42,016 nucleotides of DNA from Paracoccaceae bacterium (GTDB lineage: Bacteria > Pseudomonadota > Alphaproteobacteria > Rhodobacterales > Rhodobacteraceae): assembly GCA_947476475.1 (NCBI GenBank), contig CANJQT010000024.1, forward strand, positions 1-42,016, read 5' to 3'. This document shows, piece by piece, positions 16,770-25,108 of this stretch. Under the pieces are notes generated by a model. That model searched no databases and was not told the DNA's origin. It saw only the letters and a program-made list of their open reading frames with translations. Made by a program: the position numbers and the translations under genes. Each line of letters starts with the position of its first letter. Within the stretch, counting starts at the first letter, position 1.

Positions 16770-16994
16770 TCAGCGGATGAAGCCCGCAATCACCCGCAAC
16801 ACCACATCCGGCACGTCTTCGGCCTTGTATCCCATAGGCGATGAATAGACCGCCCAGGCAATCATCGCCCCTCCGACAGCAAGCAACGTCACGGTCCCGC
16901 GCATCGACCGCGCCGACGAAAAGGCAGAAATCGCCGACGGCATTGCCAACAACACCAACAGCAGGCCAAGAACCAGTGACATATCGCTGTTCAC
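16770..16994 (-). CDS. Small membrane protein, unknown function
   Basis: A 74-residue protein with two likely membrane segments, about residues 6-26 (LVLGLLLVLLAMPSAISAF) and 33-50 (GTVTLLAVGGAMIAWAVY), and a short C-terminal tail ending DVPDVVLRVIAGFIR. The start is GTG at 16994, backed by an excellent AGGAGG five bases upstream. It lies downstream of pyk on the same strand, after the pyk hairpin. I do not know a function; it looks like a conserved small protein rather than noise because of the ribosome site and membrane pattern. Confidence 0.65.
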   Translation of the reverse strand: MNSDMSLVLGLLLVLLAMPSAISAFSSARSMRGTVTLLAVGGAMIAWAVYSSPMGYKAEDVPDVVLRVIAGFIR

Positions 16995-17156
16995 CGCGCC
17001 CTCCTTTTCAGGATCACCCGATTATTCAGCGTCAGCGTTGAAAATCAACCACCCAGTGCAAGTCGCACCTCCCGGCAGCCCGTAACCCGACGGCCAGTTA
17101 TGCAGTCACCGTACCCACGGTCGCTGCTGCACGGAACATGTCGGCGCCCGATCCCC

Positions 17157-17183
17157 AAAGGGGCACCCTGCGGCGCCCCTTTT
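17157..17183 (-). terminator. pyk terminator
   Basis: AAAGGGGC and GCCCCTTT pair around a short loop about 15 bases after the pyk stop codon, with an A/T edge on both sides. Confidence 0.6.
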
Positions 17184-17197
17184 CAGGGGTTCGCGGC

Positions 17198-18643
17198 CTA
17201 TTCGGGGTCGGTGTTGAAGATCAGCCGTTCATCGCAAGGCGCCACGCGCAGGATGTTCGTGGTGCCCTTGACGTTGAAGGGCACGCCCGCCGTTACCACG
17301 ATCTGATCCTTTTCGGTCGCAAAGCCATTGTCGCGCGCCGCGCGCACGGCACTGACCACCGCCATCTTGAACCTGTCAACCGTTGGCGTCAGCACGCAAT
17401 GCACCCCCCAGGTCAGGCACAGCCGCCGCAAGGTCGCGTTGATCGGCGTCAGCGCCAGAATCGGCACCCGCGGGCGTTCGCGCGCCACCAGACTGGCCGT
17501 GGTGCCCGACTGCGAAAAGCAGCAGATCGCCTTGATGTCGGTGGTCTCTGCAATCTCGCGGGCCGCAGACACGATGGCATCGGCCACCGTCTGGCGGTTG
17601 GCGCGGCGCGATGCCTCGATCACTTCGCGGTAGGTCGGGTCAAGCTCGACGGAACGCGCAACGTTGTCCATCGTCTGCACCGCTTCGACTGGGTACTGCC
17701 CCGCCGCCGATTCCGCCGACAGCATCACCGCGTCCGCCCCTTCATAGATGGCCGTGGCCACGTCCGACACTTCCGCACGCGTCGGCATCGGGCTTTCGAT
17801 CATCGATTCCAGCATCTGGGTCGCCACGATCACCGGCTTGGCCGCCGCCCGGCAAGCCCGCACCAAACGCTTCTGGATCGGCGGCACCGAATAGACCGGC
17901 AGTTCCACCCCCAGATCGCCACGCGCCACCATGATCCCGTCCGAAACCGCAAGGATTTCGGCGAATGCCTTCACCGCGGCGGGCTTTTCGATCTTCGACA
18001 GGATCGCCGCGCGGCCCTTGGCCAGTGCGCGCGCCTCGGTCACGTCTTCGGCGCGCTGCACGAACGAAAGCGCCAGCCAGTCCACCCCCAGCCCGCAGGC
18101 AAATTCCAGATCGGCGCGGTCCTTGTCCGAAAGCGCCGCCAAAGGCAGCACGACATCAGGCACATTCACGCCCTTGCGGTTGGAAATCACGCCCCCGATC
18201 GTCACTGTGCAATCGGCAAAATCCGGCCCGCACTGATCAACCGACAGGCGGATCTTTCCGTCATTCACCAAAAGCGAGGCACCCGGTTCCAGCGCCGCGA
18301 AAATCTCGGGGTGCGGCAGGCAAACGCGCTGGCCATTGCCCTCGGCCGGATTAAGGTCAAAGCGGAACTTCGCACCTTCGGCCAGATCGGCGGACCCTTT
18401 GGCAAAGACCCCGACCCGCAGCTTCGGCCCCTGAAGATCGGCCAGCACCGCGATCGGGCGGCCGGTATCCGCCTCGACCTGCCGGATGATGTCATAGCGC
18501 GCCTTCTGGTCGGCATGCGCCCCATGGCTCATGTTCAGGCGGAACACATCGGCCCCTGCCTCGAACAGCGCGCGGATGGTGGCATAGTCGCTGGACGACG
18601 GCCCTAGCGTTGCAACGATCTTCACATTGCGCAAACGTCTCAT
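17198..18643 (-). CDS. pyk: Pyruvate kinase
   Basis: Converts PEP and ADP to pyruvate and ATP, the last step of glycolysis. The 481-residue protein begins MRRLRNVKIVATLGPSSSDY and carries FRLNMSHGAHADQ, the substrate region DLQGPKLRVG, the active-site signature ILSKIEKPAAVKAF, MVARGDLGVELP and the C-terminal domain with FSQSGTTASLVARERP. The ATG at 18643 is chosen because it gives the usual N-terminus and has a purine-rich GGGGGA upstream; in-frame codons before it are not family-like. A hairpin follows the stop. It is divergent from the N-formylglutamate amidohydrolase gene. Confidence 0.96.
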   Translation of the reverse strand: MRRLRNVKIVATLGPSSSDYATIRALFEAGADVFRLNMSHGAHADQKARYDIIRQVEADTGRPIAVLADLQGPKLRVGVFAKGSADLAEGAKFRFDLNPAEGNGQRVCLPHPEIFAALEPGASLLVNDGKIRLSVDQCGPDFADCTVTIGGVISNRKGVNVPDVVLPLAALSDKDRADLEFACGLGVDWLALSFVQRAEDVTEARALAKGRAAILSKIEKPAAVKAFAEILAVSDGIMVARGDLGVELPVYSVPPIQKRLVRACRAAAKPVIVATQMLESMIESPMPTRAEVSDVATAIYEGADAVMLSAESAAGQYPVEAVQTMDNVARSVELDPTYREVIEASRRANRQTVADAIVSAAREIAETTDIKAICCFSQSGTTASLVARERPRVPILALTPINATLRRLCLTWGVHCVLTPTVDRFKMAVVSAVRAARDNGFATEKDQIVVTAGVPFNVKGTTNILRVAPCDERLIFNTDPE

Positions 18644-18763
18644 TGGCCGATCCCCCGTTAGCGTTACCATTTCCCGCCCTATGACCGAAAACCGCGGTTC
18701 CGGCAACTGGCGCTTTATCCTCAGTTCGCTTAAAGCAGGCTAACGCGGCAATTTGAAGCTCAC

Positions 18764-19504
18764 ATGACCATTTGTGCCTATGAAACAGACGGAACCGACC
18801 GCCCTTCCCGCTGGCTGGTGACCTGCGACCACGCTTCGAACGCGGTGCCGGCCTGCACCAACGGTGGCACCCTCGGGATCGCAGCCGCCGACATGGGCCG
18901 CCACATCGCATGGGATGTGGGGGCAGCCGGGGTTACCCGCGCACTGGCCCGGCTTCTTGACGCACCGGCAATCCTGTCCACATTCTCGCGCCTCGTCATC
19001 GACCCGAACCGTGGCGAGGATGACCCGACGCTGATCATGAAACTTTACGACGGCACGATCATTCCCGCCAACCGCCATGTCGGACCCGCGGAAACCGAAC
19101 GCCGCCTGAACGCCTTCCACCGCCCCTACCATACGGCGCTGGCCGCCCTCGCCGCCCGCCGCCCCGACACGGTCCTGTGCGCCATCCATTCCTTCACCCC
19201 CTGCCTCAGGGGCCGTGCGCCCCGCCCATGGGAAGTCGCGGTGCTTTATTCCCACAAGGATGCCCGCCTGTCCCTGCCCCTGATCGCCCGCCTGCGGGCC
19301 GAAGGTTATGTGACCGGCGACAACCAGCCCTACAACGGCCACCTCGACGGTGACGCGATCGACCGCCACGGCCTGCATGCAGGCCGACCGAATGTGCTGA
19401 TCGAAGTCAGAAATGACCTGATATCCGATCCCGCGGGCCAAACCTTGTGGGCCGCCCGCCTTGCCCCCATCTTGACCGAAGTGCTGGCCGCCTCTGGCCT
19501 GTGA
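18764..19504 (+). CDS. N-formylglutamate amidohydrolase family protein
   Basis: A 246-residue enzyme of the family that hydrolyses N-formyl-L-glutamate to formate and glutamate in histidine breakdown. Visible landmarks are VTCDHASNAVP, HIAWDVGAAGVTRALA, STFSRLVIDPNRG, AIHSFTP and the C-terminal LIEVRNDLI. Acidic and histidine residues at these places bind zinc in relatives. No histidine-utilisation genes are nearby, so the true substrate may be another N-acyl amino acid. It is followed after 9 bases by the DUF1244 gene, suggesting a two-gene operon. Confidence 0.88.
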   Translation: MTICAYETDGTDRPSRWLVTCDHASNAVPACTNGGTLGIAAADMGRHIAWDVGAAGVTRALARLLDAPAILSTFSRLVIDPNRGEDDPTLIMKLYDGTIIPANRHVGPAETERRLNAFHRPYHTALAALAARRPDTVLCAIHSFTPCLRGRAPRPWEVAVLYSHKDARLSLPLIARLRAEGYVTGDNQPYNGHLDGDAIDRHGLHAGRPNVLIEVRNDLISDPAGQTLWAARLAPILTEVLAASGL

Positions 19505-19513
19505 AAGGATACC

Positions 19514-19825
19514 ATGGACGACCGGACCCGCATCGAAATCGAAGCCGCCGCCTTTCGCACCCTGCAGGCTCACCTGATGGAAAAGCGCGTCGACGTGCAG
19601 AACATCGACATGATGAACCTGGCCGGTTTCTGCCGCAACTGCCTGGCCCGCTGGATGCAGGAAGCCGCCAACGCCCGCGGCATCGCCATGACCAAGGAAG
19701 AGGCGCGCACGCTGTACTACGGCATGCCCTACGAAGACTGGAAAGCCCAGAACCAGACCGAAGCCGACGCCGCCAAACAGGCCGCCTTCGAAGTGGCCTT
19801 CCGCGAAAACGTCGGCAAAGGCTGA
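19514..19825 (+). CDS. DUF1244 protein
   Basis: A 103-residue, soluble, helical protein of the DUF1244 family, which is common in alphaproteobacteria and marine gammaproteobacteria. Family features are AAAFRTLQAHLMEKRVDVQN, IDMMNLAGFCRNCLARW with a C-x-x-C pair, and YYGMPYEDWKAQNQ. Function is unknown. It is directly downstream of the amidohydrolase gene, with GAAAGGA before its ATG, so the two are likely co-transcribed. A GC hairpin without U tract follows at 19848. Confidence 0.88.
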   Translation: MDDRTRIEIEAAAFRTLQAHLMEKRVDVQNIDMMNLAGFCRNCLARWMQEAANARGIAMTKEEARTLYYGMPYEDWKAQNQTEADAAKQAAFEVAFRENVGKG

Positions 19826-19847
19826 GCGGGCCGCACACCCGACGACC

Positions 19848-19869
19848 GCGCGGGGCCATCGCCCCGCGC
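19848..19869 (+). terminator. GC hairpin after DUF1244 gene
   Basis: GCGCGGGGC pairs perfectly with GCCCCGCGC around the loop CATC, 22 bases after the stop codon. There is no U run, so the call rests on position. Confidence 0.45.
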
Positions 19870-20005
19870 CGCAAGACCGGATCACGTTAAGCGCCCGGGC
19901 GGCCCAAGCCGCACGGGCAGCCCAAGCCCCCCGGGCGGCGGGGGCTTCGCCCCCACCGGGTCGGGTGCCGCCCGTGCCCATATGTCAGAGAATGCCGATA
20001 ACCCC

Positions 20006-20073
20006 TTGGCCTGCGCTCACGCTCCGGCCAATCGGACCGGGAAAAGGTCCACCGGACTTTTTCCTGTCGGTCC
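20006..20073. repeat. Pair of adjacent hairpins (REP-like)
   Basis: TTGGCC at 20006 pairs with GGCCAA ending at 20031, with GCG/CGC inside. Right after it, GGACCGGGAAAAGGTCC at 20034 pairs imperfectly with the segment ending TCGGTCC at 20073. The two-hairpin layout recalls repetitive extragenic palindromes, but no second copy is in the window. Confidence 0.4.
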
Positions 20074-20201
20074 TCCTGCACGAAGCGGTATCGTCTGAAA
20101 TTGCCGACGGGTGGCTACTAGAAATTCGATGCCGCCGCGATAATTCCCCGCCAAGTCGTAGACGATGCCATAATCCCGTCGAGATCAAATGGCCCAGTCG
20201 A

Positions 20202-20507
20202 CTAATCTTTCTGGATATGCTCCCAGACGCGTTCATCGGCAACTGCTTTGCAAAAATCCTGTCCGCTTGCAGTCAGGTGTACGCGGCTGCGGTTGTCTTT
20301 GAAGCGAATTAGCCCACGTTCTTCCATCAGTTCGAAATAATAGCTCTCAAAATCAGTCAGACGGTTTTCCAAGATAAACTTGAACCGCTCAGGAGAATCC
20401 AATTTATCTTGCAGTCTGGAGAGACTTCCGACCTCGAATCCTTTCGGATCGCGATCATTGGCAAGAGCTAGCGCAAGTTCTCGGGTAACTTCCAAAGACT
20501 CTTTCAC
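20202..20507 (-). CDS. DUF2513-like small protein, AT-richer than neighbours
   Basis: A 101-residue protein opening [20 protein letters not shown] and ending in [30 protein letters not shown] and VWEHIQKD. The last part resembles the winged-helix C-terminus of DUF2513 proteins, which are frequent on mobile elements. The GTG start at 20507 overlaps the pheS stop codon (GTGA), so it would be translated by coupling. A hand count from 20341 to 20400 gives 26 G or C of 60 (43 percent), well below the GC-rich flanks, which suggests acquisition by transfer. Function unknown; a DNA-binding role is only a guess. Confidence 0.65.
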   Translation of the reverse strand: MKESLEVTRELALALANDRDPKGFEVGSLSRLQDKLDSPERFKFILENRLTDFESYYFELMEERGLIRFKDNRSRVHLTASGQDFCKAVADERVWEHIQKD

Positions 20508-21577
20508 CTACTCAACCCCCCGCTCACCGTCGGCATGTCCAGCGCGCTGAACCCATAGTGCCGCAACCACCGCAGATCGCTTTCAAAGAACGCCCGCAAA
20601 TCTGGAATCCCGTATTTCAGCATGGCGATCCGGTCGATCCCCATCCCGAAGGCAAACCCCTGCCAGATGCTCGGGTCCACCCCGGTCGCCGCCAGCACCT
20701 TCGGATGCACCATGCCCGACCCAAGGATCTCCATCCACTTGTCGCCCTCGCCGATCTTCAGTTGCCCACCTTCCCACGAACAGCGGATATCCACTTCCGC
20801 CGAGGGTTCGGTGAACGGGAAATGCGAGGCGCGGAAGCGCAGTTCAACCTGATCCACCTCGAAATAGGCGCGGCAGAATTCCTCCAGCACCCATTTGAGG
20901 TTGGCCATCGAAATGTCCTTGTCAATCGCCAGCCCCTCGACCTGATGGAACATCGGCGTATGGGTCTGATCCATGTCCATCCGGTAAACCCGGCCCGGCG
21001 CAATAACGCGGATCGGCGCGCCCTGTTCGGTCATCGCCCGTATCTGCACCGGGCTGGTATGGGTGCGCAATACATGCGGCGGGCGGGCATCCCCTTCGGC
21101 GCGGGCCATGAAGAACGTGTCATGTTCCTGCCGCGCAGGGTGTTCCGGCGGAATGTTCAAAGCGTCGAAATTATACCAGTCGCTTTCAATCTGCGGCCCC
21201 TCGGCCACCGCAAACCCCATATCGGCGAAAATGGCCGTGACTTCCTCGGTCACCTGGCTGACCGGATGGATGGTCCCCTGACGGCGCGGGCGGCCCGGCA
21301 GCGTCACGTCCAGCCATTCCGACCGCAGCCGCTCGTCCAAAGCCGCATCGCCCAAGGCCGCCTTCTTCGCGCGCAAGGCCGCGTCGATCTCGTCCTTCAG
21401 CGCGTTCAGGGCAGCCCCTGCCACCTGCCGCTGGGTCGGGTCCATCTGGCCCAGTTCGCGCATCTTCAGGCTGATCTCGCCCTTCTTGCCCAAAGCCGCC
21501 AGCCGCAGATCCTCCAGCATCGCCTCATCGGCGGCCCCGGCAATCGCGCCCATATATTTCGTCAGAAGATCGTCCAT
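20504..21577 (-). CDS. pheS: Phenylalanine-tRNA ligase, alpha subunit
   Basis: Catalytic subunit of the alpha2-beta2 enzyme that charges tRNA-Phe. The 357-residue protein has the N-terminal coiled coil ([17 protein letters not shown]) and the class II motifs: [62 protein letters not shown] and [19 protein letters not shown]. The start [10 protein letters not shown] at 21577 matches relatives; ATG three codons earlier is too close to AAAGG. The partner pheT is not directly downstream and not in the window; an AT-rich small gene overlaps the stop codon instead. Confidence 0.95.
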   Translation of the reverse strand: MDDLLTKYMGAIAGAADEAMLEDLRLAALGKKGEISLKMRELGQMDPTQRQVAGAALNALKDEIDAALRAKKAALGDAALDERLRSEWLDVTLPGRPRRQGTIHPVSQVTEEVTAIFADMGFAVAEGPQIESDWYNFDALNIPPEHPARQEHDTFFMARAEGDARPPHVLRTHTSPVQIRAMTEQGAPIRVIAPGRVYRMDMDQTHTPMFHQVEGLAIDKDISMANLKWVLEEFCRAYFEVDQVELRFRASHFPFTEPSAEVDIRCSWEGGQLKIGEGDKWMEILGSGMVHPKVLAATGVDPSIWQGFAFGMGIDRIAMLKYGIPDLRAFFESDLRWLRHYGFSALDMPTVSGGLSR

Positions 21578-21605
21578 CCGTTCCATACCTTTCGGCCACC
21601 CGCGC

Positions 21606-22502
21606 CTAACCCTGATCGCGCCAGCGGCTTGCCTTTTCCCCGGCCCCGCCCTGAAGCAACAGCCGCAACATCAGTTTCGCCCGATATAACCTGATCCGCG
21701 CCAGAACCGCAAAGGCCCCCAGCCTGGCCCCCAGCCCACCCCCGATCCGGCGTGATCCCAGAATGCGCGGCAAGGCCGCAGGCGCGGAAAAGCCCATCAG
21801 CGCCGCCTTCACCGCCCACCGCAGCCGTCCGGCCCTTGTCTGGCCCTGCATCGCAAACGCATGCCCCGCCAGCCGGTCCCACTTGCGCGCCAGTTCGGCA
21901 AAGGTCGCCCGCGCCGGATGGCGCACGATCATGTCAGGCACCCAGCGGATCACTATGCCCAAAGCATGGGCACGCTGGCCCCAGTCCTTGTCCTCGGCAA
22001 TCTCGATCCCGGCAAAATCGCCCACCCGCGCCATCACCGCGCGCCGCACCGCCATATTGGCGGTCGCTGAATAATGTTCGCGCATCACATAGAAATCATT
22101 GCGAAAGCCGAATTCGCTTTCATAGGCCTCATAGGCGGTCGGGCGATCCGGATCGGTATGCAAGATCAACACTTCGCCGCCCAGCACCTGCGCCTCAGGG
22201 TCACTGAACGCCCGCGCAATCGCCGCCAGCCATCCGCCGTCCGCCACGCAATCGGCGTCGATGAACGCCAAAAAATCACCCCCGGCCATACGCGCGCCCA
22301 GACTGCGGGCCGGACCGGGGCCCTTGGCCGGCTCGTGCAGCAACCGAACCCCGGGATAGCGCGCCACCACCGGCTCTGGCAACAGGCTTGACCCGTTATC
22401 GACGACAATCACCTCGGCCCCGTCCGCCTGCGGCATCAACGAGGCCAGGCATCTGTCCAGCAGCTCCGGCTGATTGAAATGCGGAATAATCACCGAAATC
22501 AT
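21606..22502 (-). CDS. Glycosyltransferase, family 2
   Basis: A 298-residue GT-A fold enzyme. [19 protein letters not shown] starts the nucleotide-sugar binding domain, with [10 protein letters not shown] and the metal-binding [15 protein letters not shown] (DxD type); [12 protein letters not shown] lies where the catalytic base region is found. The basic, hydrophobic C-terminus ([20 protein letters not shown]) may associate with the membrane. The ATG at 22502 has GGAGG six bases upstream. The acceptor is unknown, perhaps a surface polysaccharide. It lies between rplT and pheS on the same strand and may be co-transcribed with pheS, 28 bases away. Confidence 0.88.
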   Translation of the reverse strand: MISVIIPHFNQPELLDRCLASLMPQADGAEVIVVDNGSSLLPEPVVARYPGVRLLHEPAKGPGPARSLGARMAGGDFLAFIDADCVADGGWLAAIARAFSDPEAQVLGGEVLILHTDPDRPTAYEAYESEFGFRNDFYVMREHYSATANMAVRRAVMARVGDFAGIEIAEDKDWGQRAHALGIVIRWVPDMIVRHPARATFAELARKWDRLAGHAFAMQGQTRAGRLRWAVKAALMGFSAPAALPRILGSRRIGGGLGARLGAFAVLARIRLYRAKLMLRLLLQGGAGEKASRWRDQG

Positions 22503-22633
22503 CCGCATCCTCCGGCCCAAACCGGCTCCTTTGCTGCCGTGCCCCAAGGTCCGGGCACCGCCTTTCCTGTTAGCACAGAGGCCCCTGATTGCAAGACACG
22601 CCTCCGCCCGCGCTACGCACCCCCAAAAAGCAA

Positions 22634-22663
22634 AAAGCCGCAGGCGTTGCGGCCTGCGGCTTT
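22634..22663 (-). terminator. Rho-independent terminator of rpmI-rplT
   Basis: On the minus strand AAAGCCGCAGGC pairs over 12 bp with GCCTGCGGCTTT around a six-base loop, followed by TTGCTTTTTGGGG. It lies 21 bases after the rplT stop codon. Confidence 0.88.
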
Positions 22664-22684
22664 CTAATGATCGGTGCGACCGGA

Positions 22685-23047
22685 TCAGGCCAACGCTGCG
22701 CGGGCCTTTTCAACGATGGCGCCGAAGGCAGCCGGTTCGTTGACAGCCAGATCGGCCAGAACCTTGCGGTCCACTTCGATGCCGGTCTTGGTCAGGCCGT
22801 TGATGAAGCGCGAATAGCTCAGCGTCTCATCAATGGCGCGGCATGCGGCATTGATCCGCTGGATCCACAGCGCGCGGAAGTTGCGCTTGCGGACCTTGCG
22901 GTCACGGGTCGCATACTGCATGGCCTTGTCGACGGCCTGCGTAGCTGTGCGGAAGTTGGTCGAACGCGCGGCATAATAGCCTTTCGCCTTCTTGATGACC
23001 TTGCGGTGGCGGGCGTGCGTTACGACGCCGGATTTAACGCGGGACAT
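22685..23047 (-). CDS. rplT: 50S ribosomal protein L20
   Basis: Binds 23S rRNA early in large-subunit assembly. The 120-residue protein begins [20 protein letters not shown] and continues [37 protein letters not shown], and a C-terminal globular part with [17 protein letters not shown], all normal for the family. It follows rpmI by 12 bases with a clear ribosome site and is ended by a strong terminator. infC, which often heads this operon in other bacteria, is not here. Confidence 0.97.
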   Translation of the reverse strand: MSRVKSGVVTHARHRKVIKKAKGYYAARSTNFRTATQAVDKAMQYATRDRKVRKRNFRALWIQRINAACRAIDETLSYSRFINGLTKTGIEVDRKVLADLAVNEPAAFGAIVEKARAALA

Positions 23048-23059
23048 GTGTTACTCTCC

Positions 23060-23260
23060 TCAGCGGTCGTAGGGCATGTATTTCTTGACGATCTTCGCGT
23101 CGGACGCGCACAGCAGCATCGTGCCGGTGGCGTCGCGAATGAATTTCGTCGTGCGTTTGATCATGCCGTGGCGCTTACCGGCGACACCTGCCTTGACGCG
23201 GCCAGAGGCCGTCATCGAAAACCGCTTTTTCGCAGCGGATTTGGTCTTCATCTTGGGCAT
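23060..23260 (-). CDS. rpmI: 50S ribosomal protein L35
   Basis: A 66-residue basic protein of the large subunit, [20 protein letters not shown], with the conserved [12 protein letters not shown] region. The ATG at 23260 gives the standard length and has GAGGAG six bases upstream; a further ATG two codons earlier sits on the ribosome site. It is the first gene of rpmI-rplT, transcribed from a good sigma-70 promoter about 80 bases upstream. Confidence 0.96.
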   Translation of the reverse strand: MPKMKTKSAAKKRFSMTASGRVKAGVAGKRHGMIKRTTKFIRDATGTMLLCASDAKIVKKYMPYDR

Positions 23261-23335
23261 TTTCATCTCCTCGTTGAGGGTGAACGCACGACTCGGCATG
23301 CCACTTTGGCCGGACGTACGGATATTGAGTGGCGC

Positions 23336-23364
23336 CCTATAGCCGCACGTCGGCCGCTTGGCAA
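23336..23364 (-). promoter_or_regulatory. Promoter of rpmI-rplT
   Basis: TTGCCA (23364-23359) and TATAGG (23341-23336) are spaced by exactly 17 bases, a close match to the sigma-70 consensus. The leader to the rpmI start codon would be about 70 bases, room for feedback by L20 as in other bacteria. Confidence 0.65.
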
Positions 23365-23509
23365 GGGCAAGGCCGAAGATTCCCCGCGGCTCTGGCGCCC
23401 CCTTTACCCGAAAGCCCCGCCAGTGGCCACCCGCCCGTCAGGCTTGCCCATCGCGCCCGCACCCCCTATCATCGCCCCGAACCCCGACCCCCGGCAGAAG
23501 GAGGATGTC

Positions 23510-23551
23510 ATGAACGCCACTGTCACATCCCGCGCCGGGGCGCGCGTCTGA
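23510..23551 (+). CDS. 13-codon ORF with strong ribosome site upstream of rsgA
   Basis: Encodes MNATVTSRAGARV. AAGGAGG lies five bases before its ATG, closer to ideal than the weak site before rsgA itself. It may be a leader peptide or small protein, or the surviving start of a decayed gene. It holds no run of one amino acid as a classical attenuator would. Confidence 0.35.
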   Translation: MNATVTSRAGARV

Positions 23552-23676
23552 AGGGTTTCGCCCATGCCTTCCATGGTCATGACTGCGATACTCTTGTCTG
23601 CCTTGCCCCGATGACCCGTCTCAGGTTCCGTGATCGAAACGGCGCCAGTCTCAATGTCATTCCATAGGGCACCCCC

Positions 23677-24735
23677 ATGACCCCGATTACCCCTCTGGCC
23701 AGCCTCGGCTGGTCCGACAGCTTCCAATCGCAACTCTCGGATGACGAACAGGCCAGCTTCTTCCCCGCCCGCGTGACCGAAGTCCACCGCGACCGGCTGA
23801 CAGTTCTGACGCTCGACGGCCCCGCAACCCTGTGGCTGCCGGGCGGCATGTCCACATCCGAACTTGCAGTCGGCGACTGGGTTCTTTCAGACCCGGCCCG
23901 CTCACTCCTGACCCGGCGCCTTGACCGCACCAGCCTTCTGTCTCGCCGCGCCGCGGGCGATGTGTCGCGCGACCAGCTGATCGCCGCCAATGTCGATACA
24001 GCCTTCCTGACCACCTCCTGCAACGCCGACTTCAACGAGGCGCGGCTGGAACGCTACCTTGCCCTCATCCATCAGGGCGGCATCCGCCCCGTGGTTCTGC
24101 TGACCAAGGCCGACACATGCCCCGACCCGTCTGCATTCCTGTCACGCATGGCCGCCATCGCGCCAAACACCACCGCCCTTGCCCTGAACGCCAAAGACCC
24201 GGCCACCGCCCAGCGGCTGGCCGAATGGTGCGGCCCGGGGCAGACCGTCTGCTTCCTCGGCTCCTCCGGTGTGGGCAAATCAACCCTCGCCAACACCCTG
24301 ACCGGCCTCAAGCTTGATACCGGCGGCATCCGCGAGGATGACGCCAAGGGCCGCCACACCACCACCGCCCGCGCGCTGTTCGAAATCCCCGGCGGCGGCT
24401 GGCTGATCGACACGCCCGGCATGCGCGAACTGCGCCTCTCTGACGTGGCCGAAGGGATCGAGGCTACATTCGCCGACCTCATCACTCTGGCCAAGACCTG
24501 CCGGTTCACCGATTGCGCCCACGACCACGAACCCGGCTGCGCCATTCAGGCCGCGATTGCGGCGCGTACCCTCGACCCCGCCCGCCTGTCCCGCTGGCAA
24601 AAGCTCGCCCACGAAGACCGTTCCAACGCTGCCGCCGCCGCCACCCTGCGCGCCCGCGCGCCCACCCGCAGCTTCGGCAAAGCCACCCGCGACGTCGCCA
24701 AACACAAACGCCGCTGGGACGATCTGGAGGAGTGA
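23677..24735 (+). CDS. rsgA: Ribosome small subunit-dependent GTPase A
   Basis: A circularly permuted GTPase that checks late maturation of the 30S subunit. The 352-residue protein has an N-terminal OB-like domain, then G motifs in permuted order: LTKADTC (G4), FLGSSGVGKSTLANTL (G1), the GRHTTTARALF (G2) and LIDTPGMRELRL (G3). A zinc finger follows, CRFTDCAHDHEPGC. The C-terminal basic stretch (RSFGKATRDVAKHKRRWDD) may touch rRNA. The ATG at 23677 has a poor Shine-Dalgarno. A 13-codon ORF with a strong site lies upstream. It stands alone between rpmI and dnaX. Confidence 0.92.
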   Translation: MTPITPLASLGWSDSFQSQLSDDEQASFFPARVTEVHRDRLTVLTLDGPATLWLPGGMSTSELAVGDWVLSDPARSLLTRRLDRTSLLSRRAAGDVSRDQLIAANVDTAFLTTSCNADFNEARLERYLALIHQGGIRPVVLLTKADTCPDPSAFLSRMAAIAPNTTALALNAKDPATAQRLAEWCGPGQTVCFLGSSGVGKSTLANTLTGLKLDTGGIREDDAKGRHTTTARALFEIPGGGWLIDTPGMRELRLSDVAEGIEATFADLITLAKTCRFTDCAHDHEPGCAIQAAIAARTLDPARLSRWQKLAHEDRSNAAAAATLRARAPTRSFGKATRDVAKHKRRWDDLEE

Positions 24736-25108
24736 AGGGGAAGAAGACGGCGCGCCAAACGCACGCCCGCGACCCTTCCAGCGGAAGGATCGCAGTGCCG
24801 CCAGCGCCCGCAGCCCGGCGAAGGGCGCCTCAACCATCCAGGCCACACACACCACCCGGTCGAGCACATCAGCACCCCTGCCCCCCGATTCCCCCGCCTC
24901 ACCCCTCAAAAGTTAACGCCCCCACCCACACCACCTCACCCGACCAAAACCATACGTTTGCCATACGTGAATCCATACGTTGCAAAAACGCGCCGCGGCC
25001 CCAGTAAACCCAGCGTTCCCCAACACTTGCACCCCCGCCGCCAAGCCCCGGTTTACGCGGCCCGCCCAAGCCTCTAAGGTGGCCCGGAACATCCCTCCCG
25101 AGGCCCGC
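24736..25108. other. Intergenic region before dnaX with phased repeats
   Basis: A C-rich tail after rsgA is followed by three CCATACGT direct repeats at 24950-24980 and then about 130 bases of leader to dnaX. No gene is seen. The dnaX promoter must lie here. Confidence 0.5.
24950..24980. repeat. Three CCATACGT direct repeats at helical spacing
   Basis: Identical 8-mers start at 24950, 24961 and 24973, so the steps are 11 and 12 bases, about one turn of DNA each. The local sequence is less GC-rich than the surroundings. The array looks like protein-binding iterons or operators upstream of dnaX. Confidence 0.6.

Larger units (their letters stand above)
19826..20201. other. Gap with hairpins and short tandem repeat, no gene seen
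   Basis: This stretch holds a 9-bp hairpin at 19848-19869, two imperfect copies of CGGGCGGCCCAAGCC-like sequence near 19896-19930, a GGGGGCTTCGCCCCC hairpin near 19938-19952, and two adjacent larger hairpins at 20006-20073. No convincing reading frame is seen. Confidence 0.5.
23261..23676. other. Region between rpmI and rsgA
   Basis: The left part is the rpmI promoter and leader. The right part has a 13-codon ORF with a near-perfect ribosome site (23510-23551) and 125 bases of untranslated sequence before rsgA. No other gene is seen. Confidence 0.5.

Noticed and set aside
17138-18607. A 489-codon open frame on the plus strand across pyk
   Set aside because: It runs antisense to a clear pyruvate kinase and has the arginine/histidine-rich composition typical of shadow frames in GC-rich DNA.
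18740-19981. A 413-codon open frame on the minus strand across the amidohydrolase and DUF1244 genes
   Set aside because: It covers two recognisable genes on the other strand and resembles no family; glycine/valine-rich shadow composition.
23552-23667. An extended small gene joining the 13-codon ORF to the frame ending at 23667 by a frameshift
   Set aside because: The joined peptide resembles no family I know, so a third frameshift cannot be supported.
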